This document shows positions 19,969 to 30,682 of a DNA stretch of 64,000 bases, one piece after another. This stretch comes from Marvania coccoides. Its lineage: Eukaryota > Chlorophyta > Trebouxiophyceae > Chlorellales > Chlorellaceae. The stretch's first letter is position 1, and the number at the start of each line of letters is the position of its first letter. Location: contig OY978105.1 of the NCBI GenBank assembly GCA_963854735.1, positions 434,001 to 498,000 on the forward strand, read 5' to 3'. A model generated the notes under the pieces. That model was not told the DNA's origin. It saw only the letters and a program-made list of their open reading frames with translations, and searched no databases. A program made the translations under genes and the position numbers.

Positions 19969-21031
19969 CTACCCAACAACTCCCTCAGGCCTGCACAGTA
20001 GGGGGGGAAACGCAGAACGTGAGAGCCCAAGTGATAGAAAACAACATCCATTGCCGAAAAGGAAGCGTAGAGCTACCACAATGCATCATCAGGAGTTTTT
20101 TCCTGCGCTCCTTCAGTGCTTGCTTACCTTCTGGCAATCATAGACGAAATGACGGCCTTGGTGATGATGACCACCGGGATGCCAAACGCCAGAATGCGCA
20201 GCGCAATGGCGGCCCACAGGTGGTCCCCAGCCAGCATGCCCAGAACCAGAAGAACCCCGATGACAGCCATAAGACTCACAATGATGCACACCAGGCGGCT
20301 GCACTTCAGCCTGGTGGCCTGCCGCTCCTCGTCAGCGGCAACCGCCACGTCAGCAGCGCTCCTGATGACGATTGCCTCTGAGCTGCTCCGGTTGCGCTGC
20401 TGCCGGCGCTGCTCCCTGCGGGCTGCCGCCTCGGGCTCCAGCTCGGGGAGAAGGGAGTCGGCGTAGGGAGCTTTGCAGATCTCACAAGATAGCGCGGAAC
20501 GGGTGGAGCGCTCCCTCACCCACTGCTTCAGGCACTTTAAGTGGGCATATTGAACTGCGGAAAATTAAAAAAATATATATTATATATATAAAAAGGGAAA
20601 GATTCAATCTGTTTGGTATATTTGGGCAGTATCAAATGAAATAGGATACAAAAGGGAAAGGAAACTCAAAACAACTCACGTGTGCCGTGGCAGATGCACG
20701 GTTGGACCATCTCGGCGGGAGAGTCGCTCTGTAGACAAATGCGGCACTCCGCGAGCTGCTGCGGTGGAGGAGCGGACGGGGCCTCCACATCATCTTCTGC
20801 AGCACGCCCTGGGTGGGTTTCTGAAAGAGATAGAAAAGGTGGTGGGAACGGGAGCGCTGAGTCTATGTCTCCTGGTGGCGATGGCGATGGCGGTGGCTGG
20901 GCGGCAGCAACAGTGGTAAGACCTGCTTCTAGATCTACTGGTGGAGGTGGTGGTGGCTGTGTGGCGATAGCGGCAGCGGTGGGGCAGCTTCCCTCGCCGG
21001 AGGGCAATGCCGGGTCGATCTCAACTCCCAT
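19969..21031 (-). CDS. RING-CH membrane E3 ligase, array member E
   Basis: Exons 21031-20680, 20554-20128, 19990-19969 encode 266 residues, the largest of the five. The N-terminus is a long Pro-rich stretch (about 90 residues, with PPPPPP and PPPSPSPPG runs). RING-CH: AECRICLQSDS, QPCICHGTLQYAHLKCLKQWV, LSCEICKAPY; the second Cys pair is CIC rather than CSC. An Arg/Gln-rich linker (RREQRRQQRNRSSSE) precedes two membrane segments with HLWAAIALRILAFGIPVVI. The last exon adds only RPEGVVG. Introns GT-AG, phases 1 and 2, as in the other four. Confidence 0.84.
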
Positions 21032-21309
21032 TATTGCAACAACGCGTCAAGCAGCACAGCGCTGCAGGATGAAATTCGCATAAATCAGGGCTTTAGCTTC
21101 CCAATTGGCTGCGAGTTTTGAATCCGTGAAAATATTAAATTAAATTAAATGATCGACGGGGAAACCCGTGAGTCTCTCATCCTTCATTCTGAGAATAACA
21201 GTGTTTACGATTTTAATTGTTTAATTATAATAAATTATTGAATGAATTTGGCCCTCCCCCCCCCAAAAAAAAACGAGTGGGTGGTATTGCTGCTGACACC
21301 CTCCTGCCC

Positions 21310-24130
21310 TCACTTTGGGGATGATTTCCTGTCGAAAAACGAGCTGATGCGCAGACAGTTCCTGGCCGCAGCCTTGAACTCCGCAACTTTCTTTCCTCCG
21401 CGCTTCTTTTCTTCTCCAACAACCCTCTTCCTCTTCCCCGCCCCTCCGCTGCTGTTTCCACTGCCACCACCACCTCGCGAGGCCCCAGCCGTGATACACG
21501 CCTCAGTCTGCTGCTGCCGCTGCGATGGGACAGTCCCGGCTGGAGCCCTGGCAGCCAGCGGCTGGCGCTCCCAAGCCTGAATTTGCACCACCGCTTCATC
21601 ATTTGTCACGCCTCTCAGCGGAGAAGAGACCTCCACTATCTCAATTAGGTCGTCATCCTCAGAGCCATTGTAGTCATTGTTTAACCTCCCCCCTGCGCTC
21701 GGAGCGGCAGCGTTGGTGGGCGCCGCTGCTCCTGCTGCCGCTGCCGTCAGCACCGCCCCCAAAGAAAATTTTCTGAGCGAGGGCGCAGAGGTCTGCGGGT
21801 TCCCTGAGCTCTCCCCAGAAGCCCCAGATATTGGGACCGCTTCAGCCGCAGCAGGGAGCGGGAGCTGCATCGCCATTGCCTGGGAGGCGTGGACTGAGTC
21901 GCTTTGGCTGTGGCGGAGGTTGCTGCCGCTGCCGCTGCTGAAACCGGCCTGAGAGCCGCCGACGGTGAGCAGGGACAGCGGCAGGTAGCGATGAATGGCT
22001 GGCGGCGCTGCCGTGGCGGTCGTTGAAGACGAGCCATGCTGCTGCTGGCTGGCAACGGTGAGCGATTTTTTGGACTGCTGCTGCTGCTGCCTCTGAGAGG
22101 AAGCGGCAGCGCCCTGGCTGGAGAATCTTGCCTCCGCCCCGGTGACAGCGCGTTGAGAAGGGACCTTGGCCGCAGGAGGGCGCCAAGTGAAGGGCGCGCC
22201 GCCACCAGCACCGCCACAAGCAACAGCGGGCGCAGCTCTTTCCCTTTCTCTTGCTCCGCTGCCGCTGTCAGTCTCTCCAGAAGGGCACGAAGGCCGCAGG
22301 AAGCGGGTTTTGGTCTGCAGTTGCACCAGGGTTTGCTGCGGCGGCAGCGAGGGCGCCGCTGCACGCTGCGCATTCACAATTTCGGCTCCACCTGCTACTG
22401 CCCAGCCGCCGCCACGGCTCTCAGCCAGCATCTGCCGGACATCCAGCACGTCCCCGCGCGCGTGCCACCCTTGCTGCTGCCGCGGCGCGGGGTTGTTGGC
22501 AGCATTGTTAGCATTGCTTTTGTTCCTCTGCAGCTGCAGCGGTGGTGCGGCAAACATGCTGGCGATGTCACCCATGCAGTTCTGAGGACTGCGCTGCTGC
22601 TGCTTCTGCTGCTCTGAGGGGGGACCCCGCTGCACGACACCAGGTGCCGCTGCTCCAGTGCCAGGCCTGGCTGCCCCGAAGCGAGTCCAGCCGCCGCCGC
22701 CACCGGGAGGATTGTGCGGCTGCTGCGGGGGCAGCGGCAGCGGGGCTAGCGAGGGCGGAGGCCAGACGTAGTCGAGAGGCGGCGCGGGGCGGGCGGGGTC
22801 GAACGGCTCCAGGGTGTGCGGATTCAGGTACCTGCAAAAAAAAAAAAAAAAAAGAGCGGGATTCGTTCGACCGAAGTTTCAACAGTAAAAGACCAAACAA
22901 AATGCGTTTCCAACCAAATGTTCAAGCCCAACCAGCAGTTTTCAACTCTGATTCAGATCTCTCTCTCTACAAAAAATGCGTAAAACAACGCAGGGGGGTC
23001 TCCGTACCCGTGGGCGATGCCGTGAGCAACCTCTCTCGGTAGCTCGGGCCCCAGGTGCCGCTGCTCCTCAGCAGGGAGCGCCGTGAGCTCCGGCGGCAGC
23101 TCCCGCAGCCGCACAAACCGCCCCGTGCATGGATCAAATGCGGGGGCGTAGCGGAAACTGTCAGCCGCCCGCTGCACCGCCACCTCGTACTCCTCGCTCA
23201 CAGCCTCCTGCCACCTGGGAAGCGCTTTCATCGCCCCCAACGCCTCCTGCAGGCCCCCCCCCGCGTCCGCCACGAACTTGTGCGCCTTCTTGAAGGCGAT
23301 CCCCTTCACACTGGGCAGAAAATCGCTGCCGGCAAGCAGGCACGCCGCCAGCAGCCGCTCCGCGTCCCACCCCGCGAAAGAAAGGTCGCTCTTCTTTCCT
23401 CCCGGGGTCGCACCGTCCCGAAACAGCGCCTCCGAGGTGATCTCGTCCGCCTCCAGGTCTTCACGCTTGTTCCACTTGAAAAGCACCGCCGGGCAGCCAT
23501 ACGCCACGAGATCTGAATCTTCGGTGATGACCGCCTTCACGCCGCCTTTCTCTTGGGGAATATTGGCCAGGTACGCCAGCTGGGAGTCTGCCTCGTAGGG
23601 AGCGACGATGAAAGGCACCCCAGCTCGCTGCACTGCCTGAATGAGGTCAAATGCCATCTCAGGAGTGACTTTCACCGCCTGCTGCAGCTTCCGCTTGGCT
23701 TCCTCCTCCTGGCCGTCAGCCAAAAGGCGTTCGGCGTCCGCGCGGGCGGCCGCCTGGCGGCGGCGGCGGGCGGCGTTGGTTTTTTCTTTTGCGGGGTTGC
23801 GGCACCCGTCGAAAACGATCTGGAGGGGCAATGAAGGCGCAAAATGAGGCGAAAGGGGCGCGTTTGAAGGGGGACGGCGGGTCTTACCACTGGGCAAACG
23901 CCTGCTCCGTGCAAAAAACGAATCATTTTCATCGAATACGCCACCCATGGAGCTTCCTCGTTGCGCTCGCGCCAGGGAGTGAGCCCCTGGTGCAGTTCCC
24001 AGGCGTAGGGGATGGCTCCGCGGTGCAGCCACGCAGAGGCATCGCAACCAACTCGATGGCCACGGTATTTTGAGATGTGCACGCTGGTGGCATAGTGTTT
24101 TGTCGCAGGGTGAAAACCATCGATGCCCAT
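21310..24130 (-). CDS. EXO1: exonuclease 1 (XPG/RAD2 family nuclease)
   Basis: Exons 24130-23888, 23819-23008, 22831-21310 encode 858 residues. EXO1 is a 5'-3' exonuclease and flap nuclease in mismatch repair and double-strand-break end resection. N-domain: MGIDGFHPAT, HRVGCDASAWLHRGAIPYAW, then PVIVFDG spanning intron 1. I-domain: GVPFIVAPYEADSQLAYLA, VITEDSDLVAYGCPAVLFKW, LLAGSDFLPSVKGIAFKKA, carrying the metal-binding Asp/Glu residues. GYLNPHTLEPF joins exons 2 and 3. The last ~480 residues are low complexity (Gln/Ala/Ser/Pro) with an acidic-hydrophobic stretch DDDLIEIVEVSS that looks like a SUMO-interaction motif, and a near-terminal ISSFFDRK that resembles a PCNA-binding motif without its Gln. 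The nuclease half is complete. Confidence 0.92.
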
Positions 24131-24620
24131 GGCTGCCTGACTTCAAAATAATAGAAAGTAATGCTTATTGTCTTTGCATTTTTGTCATAGCGAACTCAAA
24201 TTTCGGTTAGCGCAAAACCAACGGACGCGCAGCACTCTGAAGGGCAACCGTTTATTGATCAGAATTGTTTACTGATTTCAAATCATATAAATGTAGCATA
24301 AACAGTGCAGTGTTAAAACCTTTTTTTGAGAGCCCAAAATGCTGCTCTGCCTGCTTTGCTGGTTTCTTCCATGCGGTGGCTTTTCCAGGAGGCTAAATTC
24401 ATTGGCGCTGTCAACCCCATCAAGCTTTACATAAATGGGCTACGTATATTAACAAGAACGGAATAGGGCGCCGCACAGCAACCAAAAAGGGCATTTAACA
24501 TTCAAAACATCAAGAGGATAGTGGAACAGAGGAATCAGCTATCTTTCATGCGCAAACCTATTTTTTTTATTACATTCTACACCGCCACCCAGCAGTTGAT
24601 ACGCAACACCCCAATTTCTA
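24131..24620. other. intergenic region EXO1 promoter / ArsM 3' end
   Basis: 490 bp on the 5' side of EXO1 and the 3' side of the methyltransferase. No further gene seen. Confidence 0.5.
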
Positions 24621-26080
24621 TTAACAGCAGGCCCCGCCGGCTGCTGCTGGCGCAGCTGCAGCGGGGGCAGGGCCGCAGGCGAACAGCCCGTAGTGCACGC
24701 TCCTATCGCCTATGATTTCAAAGTGCTTGCCCATCCAGGACTCTCCCACCATGGCCGCTGTGTTGCCGCACACTTCATACCATTTGCCGGTCTGGAAAAC
24801 GTGGTGGTCGTCAAGAGTGATGGCGTGGGGGGACCCGGACAGCGTGCCCTTGTATTTGGCCGCTTGTCCTGCAAAAAAAAAGTATTCGTTAGATATTCAT
24901 TACAGAAAACGGAAAATGACTTTTCTTGCGTGTGGAAAAAAAGCGCTCTTCGGAAGGGCGCTAATGCCGAATAATAATATATATATAAATTATACATAAA
25001 AGCTCTCCACCTGCTTCCCCTTTATATTTTGTAACATAAAATTGAATAAAAATTCAAAAATAATTATTTCTCGCTCACCATAGTCTTCGCACAGCGACTC
25101 GATGCGTCCCGGGATCTTAAACAGCCGGTACGTGATGCTGAAGAACTTGGACTCCCCTAGCAGCGCCTTCAGCTCGCCGTCCTGCACCTCAATGGCCGTC
25201 GGCACCGCCAGCCGACGAGGGTCCCCAAAACCAGCAGCCCGAGCCAATCTAAGGAAGTCTTGCTCATACAACGCGCCCCCCAGGCACTCCCCCAGCAGCA
25301 CGGGGTGGGTGCGCACCTCCGCGGGCAGCCGTCGGTCGCAGTACACGTCGGAAAAAAACATTTCACCGCCTGGCGCAAGAACTCGGTAGGCCTCGCGTAG
25401 CACGGCCGCTTTATCGGAAGAAAGGTTCACCACGCAGTTAGAGATGATGAGATCCACGGATTCGTCGGTGATCCCCGCCGCTGCGAGGTCCTCGATGCGG
25501 CCTTCCACAAACCTGAGATTGGGTTCATCGTAGTTGAGCGTAGCTGTGCAGTAGGAGTCGGCGTGGCGGCGGGCCACCTCCAGCTGCGCTGCCGTCATGT
25601 CGAGCCCTGTGACGGAGCCCTGGGGCCCCACGAGAGCGGCACAAACGTAGCAATCTCGGCCACTGCCGCTGCCGAGATCAAGGACCCTTAAACCCTCAAT
25701 TCCAGAGGGAAATGGGGAGCCGCAGCCATAGTACTTGGCGATCACTTCATCGGGAACTTTTGCCAGCACCGCGCGGATCTCGAGGGGCGGGGACACGGCT
25801 GTGCAGCAAGCGGAGGTCTTGAGATCACCGGTGGCTTGCAGCACCTCGCCGTAGTACTCTTTCACCGAGTCTGCCACTTTTGCGGCATCGTCGCCCATCC
25901 TAACGGCGGCAGCGAGGTCGCCCACGGCGCTGCAGGGCAGGGAGGGTGTGGGAAAATTCGAGGTAAAAATTAGGGTGGCAGAACTCTTTTGGTTTGAGAG
26001 GTCTCTTACGTGTCAGCAGGTGCAGTGGTTGCAGGGCAACATGGGGCTGATTTGGGCTTGCAGCACCCGTTGGAAGACAT
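24621..26080 (-). CDS. arsM: arsenite S-adenosylmethionine methyltransferase
   Basis: Exons 26080-26010, 25929-25079, 24868-24621 encode 389 residues. ArsM methylates As(III) with SAM, a detoxification reaction. The SAM fold is clear: VLDLGSGSGRDCYVCAALVG, GLDMTAAQLEVARRHA, FVEGRIEDL. The arsenic-binding cysteines are present: SACCTA near the N-terminus, LIISNCVVNLSSDK in the core and LLGECLGGALYEQDF beyond it. Exon 1 adds a Cys-rich leader (NGCCKPKSAPCCPA) and the C-terminus ends GGACC, both usual in algal ArsM. Intron phases 2 and 1, GT-AG. It is head to head with ferritin, with 225 bp between start codons. Confidence 0.94.
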
Positions 26081-26305
26081 GGTTTTCAGAGTGAACAGCC
26101 GATGGTTGATAGAGAATTGCCGACAGGCTAGTCCAGTAAACATAGGAGACTCCTCGACGCGATGTTCAGGCTGGATTTGAATAAGAAATTCTATACTTGA
26201 TTGTTATCGCTCCTCTTTATTTTCCCATGAAAAAAATCTACCGAATTAATTTTCCTTCGCTTACCACACGCCTCTTATTAAATTTACAAAAAAAACGAAT
26301 TAACA
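26081..26305. promoter_or_regulatory. shared ArsM/ferritin divergent promoter
   Basis: 225 bp between the two start codons. It must carry both promoters and both 5' leaders. No known metal-response element can be assigned by eye. Confidence 0.5.
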
Positions 26306-27315
26306 ATGGCCGCGACAACCGCCACTCTTTCAACACCCGTGGCGCGCAGCGCGTCCCTGTAAGAGCAAAAAATTCTCGACATGCGCAATCAACTATCTCC
26401 TTTCTGTCGGCACCCCCAATCCTATACGTGCTTCCAGTTGCGGTACCCCTTATTCACCGTCGCATATTTCATTCGTTTCGTGTAGGAAGACGTGCGCCCG
26501 GCGATCCTCTGCCCGCCTGGCCGCCCGCGCCGCTGCCCGGCCTGCCGAGTCTATGACTGGCATGGTGTTCCAGCCCTTTGAGGCGGTGCAAAGCGAGCTG
26601 GCTGTGGTGGACAAGGCCCCCGTCAGCCAGTCCTACGCCCGCGTCGACTACCATCCTGAGTGCGAGGCTGCAGTGAACGAGCAGGTGAGGAAGAAAAAAT
26701 CGTCGTTGAGGCTTCAAAGCCTGAACGGAAGAGAGGCTCTTTCAATTATTTTTTAAACATAAACTAGTTAAAATTACAACATGAATTAAATTGCATTGAG
26801 AATTATTCTAAATCTCGAATTTCCGCGTTCCTTCTCGCGTGATTCAACAGATCAACATCGAGTACAACGTCTCTTACGTGTACCACGCCCTCTACGCCTA
26901 CTTCTCCCGCGACAACGTCGCGCTCCCCGGCATCGCATCTTTCTTCAAGAAGGAGTCCGCCGAGGAGCGCAGCCACGCCGAAATTTTAATGGAGTTTCAG
27001 ACGCTGCGCGGCGGCCGCGTCTCCTTGCAGCCCATTATGGCTCCTGAGACCGAGTTTACGCACCCAGAGAAGGGCGACGCGCTGTACGCCTTCGAGCTGG
27101 CCCTCAGCCTGGAGAAACTCAACTTCCAGAAGTTGAGGCACCTCCATGACGTGGCTGACAAGCACGGGGACGCCCAGATGGCCGATTTCATCGAGGGAGG
27201 GCTGTTGGACGACCAGGCAGGGTCCGTGAAGGAAATGGCGGAGAAGGTGGCGATGCTGAGGCGCGTGGGGCAAGGACTGGGCGTGTTTGAGTTCGACCGC
27301 AAGCTGCAGGAGTAG
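26306..27315 (+). CDS. plastid-type ferritin
   Basis: Exons 26306-26358, 26486-26684, 26851-27315 encode 238 residues. Ferritin oxidises Fe(II) and stores it in a 24-mer shell. The N-terminal ~45 residues are Ala/Arg/Ser-rich without acids, a plastid transit peptide. The mature part follows the plant pattern: [94 protein letters not shown]. Ferroxidase-centre Glu, Tyr and His residues are in place. Introns GT-AG; the first falls inside the transit peptide. Confidence 0.95.
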
Positions 27316-28175
27316 ATTATATTTATTTTGAGAAATAGCGGCGGCGGTGGTTGCGAAAAATGGGGGGTGAACCCAAAGATACTTTTGCAACCGGTTTAAT
27401 ATTATATATAATAGCTCGGGAGCGGTGCTTTTAACATTATTACCACTAGCATTATTTTTTAATTTATAGGAAAAAAAAGTGTGTGTTTTTCTTTTTGACG
27501 ATGATTGGGAAGAGCTCTTACGATAGTTTCTTTTTCCCTTCAGTTTAGTCCTCTTGTTTACCAGTATTCTCCTGGCTTTTTATCGTGCTTTGCCGTGTGC
27601 GGGGTGATTCTCAATTTACTGCGAGTCGTTGTTTTTATGTAAAATGAACTTCCTTTGCAAACTGCGCAGCTAAATGATGGGTGCTGCGCAAGAATGGCAG
27701 TCTAGCTCGTGCTGGGCGGAAGCGTAGACAATTTTTTTTTGAATTTTGTGGTGGAGGCAGGAGAGCGCTGAAAATACGGGCACACAAAATGAGAAGCAGC
27801 TCAGCGTCGAACGAAGAGTAAAACCACATGGAGGATGCATCATTTGCACCCCGTTCAGCTTTAGAAGCGCTCGAAGTGAAGCCTGACGCCTTGCAATTCC
27901 TTCTTCTACCGCCGCCACCTACCGGCGACAGCCTCTCAAAACACTTTGGAAATTGAGCCTCCCTGGCGGGCTTGCATATGCGAAATGAAGAAATGGTAGT
28001 GCTGTTGGGCTGGGGTGCCCTCAATGAGCACGAAATTTGCGTGGAACAGCGTGGAACAGCGCGGGGGGGGGGGGGGGGGGGTCTCCCGTAGCCTCCAAAA
28101 TTAAAACTTTGTATTTATAACGAGCCTCAATTGCCGCCCGCTCCAGCACATCTTAATGGGCATTCGCACGCCTTA
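27316..28175. other. intergenic region ferritin / folate transporter
   Basis: 860 bp with no gene recognised. It ends near a run of 19 G (28063-28081), preceded by a doubled gtggaacagc at 28041-28060. Confidence 0.5.
28063..28081. repeat. poly-G tract (19 G)
   Basis: Uninterrupted G run about 95 bp upstream of the folate-biopterin transporter start codon; capable of forming a G-quadruplex. Confidence 0.9.
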
Positions 28176-30413
28176 ATGTTCAGCTCAAATTTGGCTAGAT
28201 CACCAAGAAACTCGCTTCTCAACGTGTCAATTGCTGCATTTCGCGGCCCAGCTGTACCTCGTCTGCTACCTAGAGCCACACAGACGCGCACAGCGGGCAT
28301 TCCTCTCAAACCAAAGCCCGGCATCTTCCCCCGACGCTCGTCGATGCAACGCCGGAGCAGCAGACTCATGGCCCAGCAGCGTCGGGTTGACCAGTCCCCA
28401 GCTGACGAGGACACCGAATCCCCGGCGTCCTCCCCCAACGAATCCACCCTCTTAAAGCCTCACCATCCTCACACAGCAGAGCTGAAGCCGCTCCGCCATT
28501 TTCAACTCTGCCTGGGGTCGTGGCGGGGGCCCGAGGTGCCCCTGCGCCCCGAGCTGCTGGCCATCTCCATCGTGTACCTAGTGCAGGGGCTGTTGGGCCT
28601 TTCTCGGCTCGCGGTGTTTACTTTCTTTAAAGATGATCTCCTGCTCGACCCAGCCACCGTTGGCATCCTTTCAGGTACTGAATTGTTGTTCAAAATCAGG
28701 TGTATTGCGCAATTATCGACATAAATACAATCCTTTAAACGTGCACCGTTGCATTCTTCTGTGTCCATGGTTATTTTTTCATTATTAAAACACTCGACGC
28801 CCATTTCTTTTAACGATTTATTCACTGCTGCATTTTTCTTCTTCTTCTTCGCTGCCTGCAGGCTTGGCAATGGTGCCCTGGATGATCAAACCGCTGTACG
28901 GCTTCCTCTCAGACTCCGTCCCGCTCTTTGGCTATCGCCGACGCTCCTACCTTCTGGTGTGCGGCGCAGCAGGGGCCCTCTCCTGGGCTGCGCTCGGCTC
29001 AGGCGGGATTGAGGGCGCTACGCCTGCTATGGGCGCTTTGATACTGGGCTCAGCAGCCACAGCGTGCGCTGACGTGGTGGCGGATTCGATAGTGGTCGAG
29101 CTGTCGCGAGGGGAGCCGCAGTCCACCGCTGGCAGCCTGCAGTCGCTGTGTTGGGCGTCGGCGTCGGTGGGGGCGGTGCTTTCTTCCTATTTTTCGGGCT
29201 CCCTGGTCCAGGTAAGCTCGCGTTTTTATTTTTCACGTTTTTTTCCCTCTGCAAAATGCTTGGTGTACTTGGAGGCGTTATCACTTGAAAGTTATTTTTT
29301 TCTTCTGATGCATGAATTTGTACACCGGGCATTTTTTCCCCACGTGCATTGACCCATATACCAGCGTCTTCTCTCCACTGTTCCACCCCACAGGACTACG
29401 GCCCCCGCCCGGTGTTCCTTCTCACCGCAATTTTCCCGCTGCTGGTGGCCGCCGCCGCTGCCGCCATCCCCGAGGAGCGCACCACCTACGCTCCCGGGGT
29501 CACCAACTGGAAAGGCGCCGCCGTAGCGTCCAAAAAGCAAGCTGTGGCCCTCTGGGGCGCCATGTCCCAGCGCTCCATCTGGATCCCGGCCCTATTCGTG
29601 TTTTGCTGGCAGGCCACCCCCACCGCAGACACAGCCATGCTGTTCTTCGAGACCAACTCTTTGGGGTTCTCTACCGAGTTTCTGGGCCGCATTCGGCTGG
29701 TGGCCAGCGTGGCGTCGCTGGCGGGCGTTGCGGTGTACAATTTCGCGCTGAAAGCCACGCCGCTCCGGAAAATGTTCCTGTGGACCGCGATAGCAGGGAC
29801 GGGGCTGGGGATGACGCAGCTGGCGTTGATTACGGGGGCCAATCGGGCATGGGGCATCAGCGACGATGTGTTTGCGCTGGGGGACTCGGCGCTGCTGACG
29901 GTGCTGGGCCAGGTGAGAAAAAGGAAAAACGTTACCGCTGCAGCAGCAGAAATTGCATTTACTTGTTTTTCGCATGCTTTCTGCGCATTGGAGAGCGCGC
30001 TAACCACCTGAGATATTAAAGAGGATAGCTGCCGAACCCCTTACTTACGTATACTTTTTTTAAAAGTTCAACTATGTTTTTTCATTCAATGGCTGTTTGA
30101 ACAGGTGTCCTTCATGCCGGTGCTGGTGCTGGCAGCGCGGATGTGCCCCGAGGGCGTCGAGGCCACCCTGTTTGCCACGCTCATGAGCATTTTAAACGGC
30201 GGCGCTTTTGTCGGTTCGGCTCTCGGCTCAGGGCTCACAAAAGCCTTCGGGGTGTCTGCAACCGAGTTTGACAACCTGGCGCCGCTGGTGGCGTTGTGCA
30301 CGCTGCTCACGCTGGCGCCGTTGCCACTGCTGCTCATGCTGCCGGAAACAATGGATGCGACAGCAGACGCAGCAGGGAAAGAGAAGAAAGAAGAGGAACG
30401 ATATCGTAGCTGA
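28176..30413 (+). CDS. folate-biopterin transporter (FBT/BT1 family)
   Basis: Exons 28176-28674, 28862-29211, 29394-29912, 30105-30413 encode 558 residues. BT1/FBT carriers move folates or pterins; the plant member sits in the plastid envelope. About 12 membrane segments can be traced. Family landmarks: [40 protein letters not shown] followed by [23 protein letters not shown], and near the end ALAARMCP-like text ([20 protein letters not shown]). The N-terminal ~100 residues are Arg/Ser/Pro-rich with few acids, consistent with a transit peptide. Start is the first in-frame ATG (MFSSNLARS); an upstream TTG was not accepted. All introns GT-AG. Confidence 0.92.
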
Positions 30414-30682
30414 TTGGAAACATTGGCGTCAAATTTTCCCATCTTTCTTCCAGATATTGCATTGAGGTGATTTTGCTGTTCTTCTCTGTCTGAAATTCTT
30501 TCACTATTACCATTGCAAACGAGTTCGAATGAATGCAATACAAAGAAAGCCACGTTAAAAACTCGAAAAATGCAATGAAAAATGAAAAAAAACAGAATAC
30601 AACCCAAACACCACGCTCTGAGTGAAATCCATTGGATTCAAAATTCCTAATTGTAAATGTATAAATGATGCATGTATGTCCT

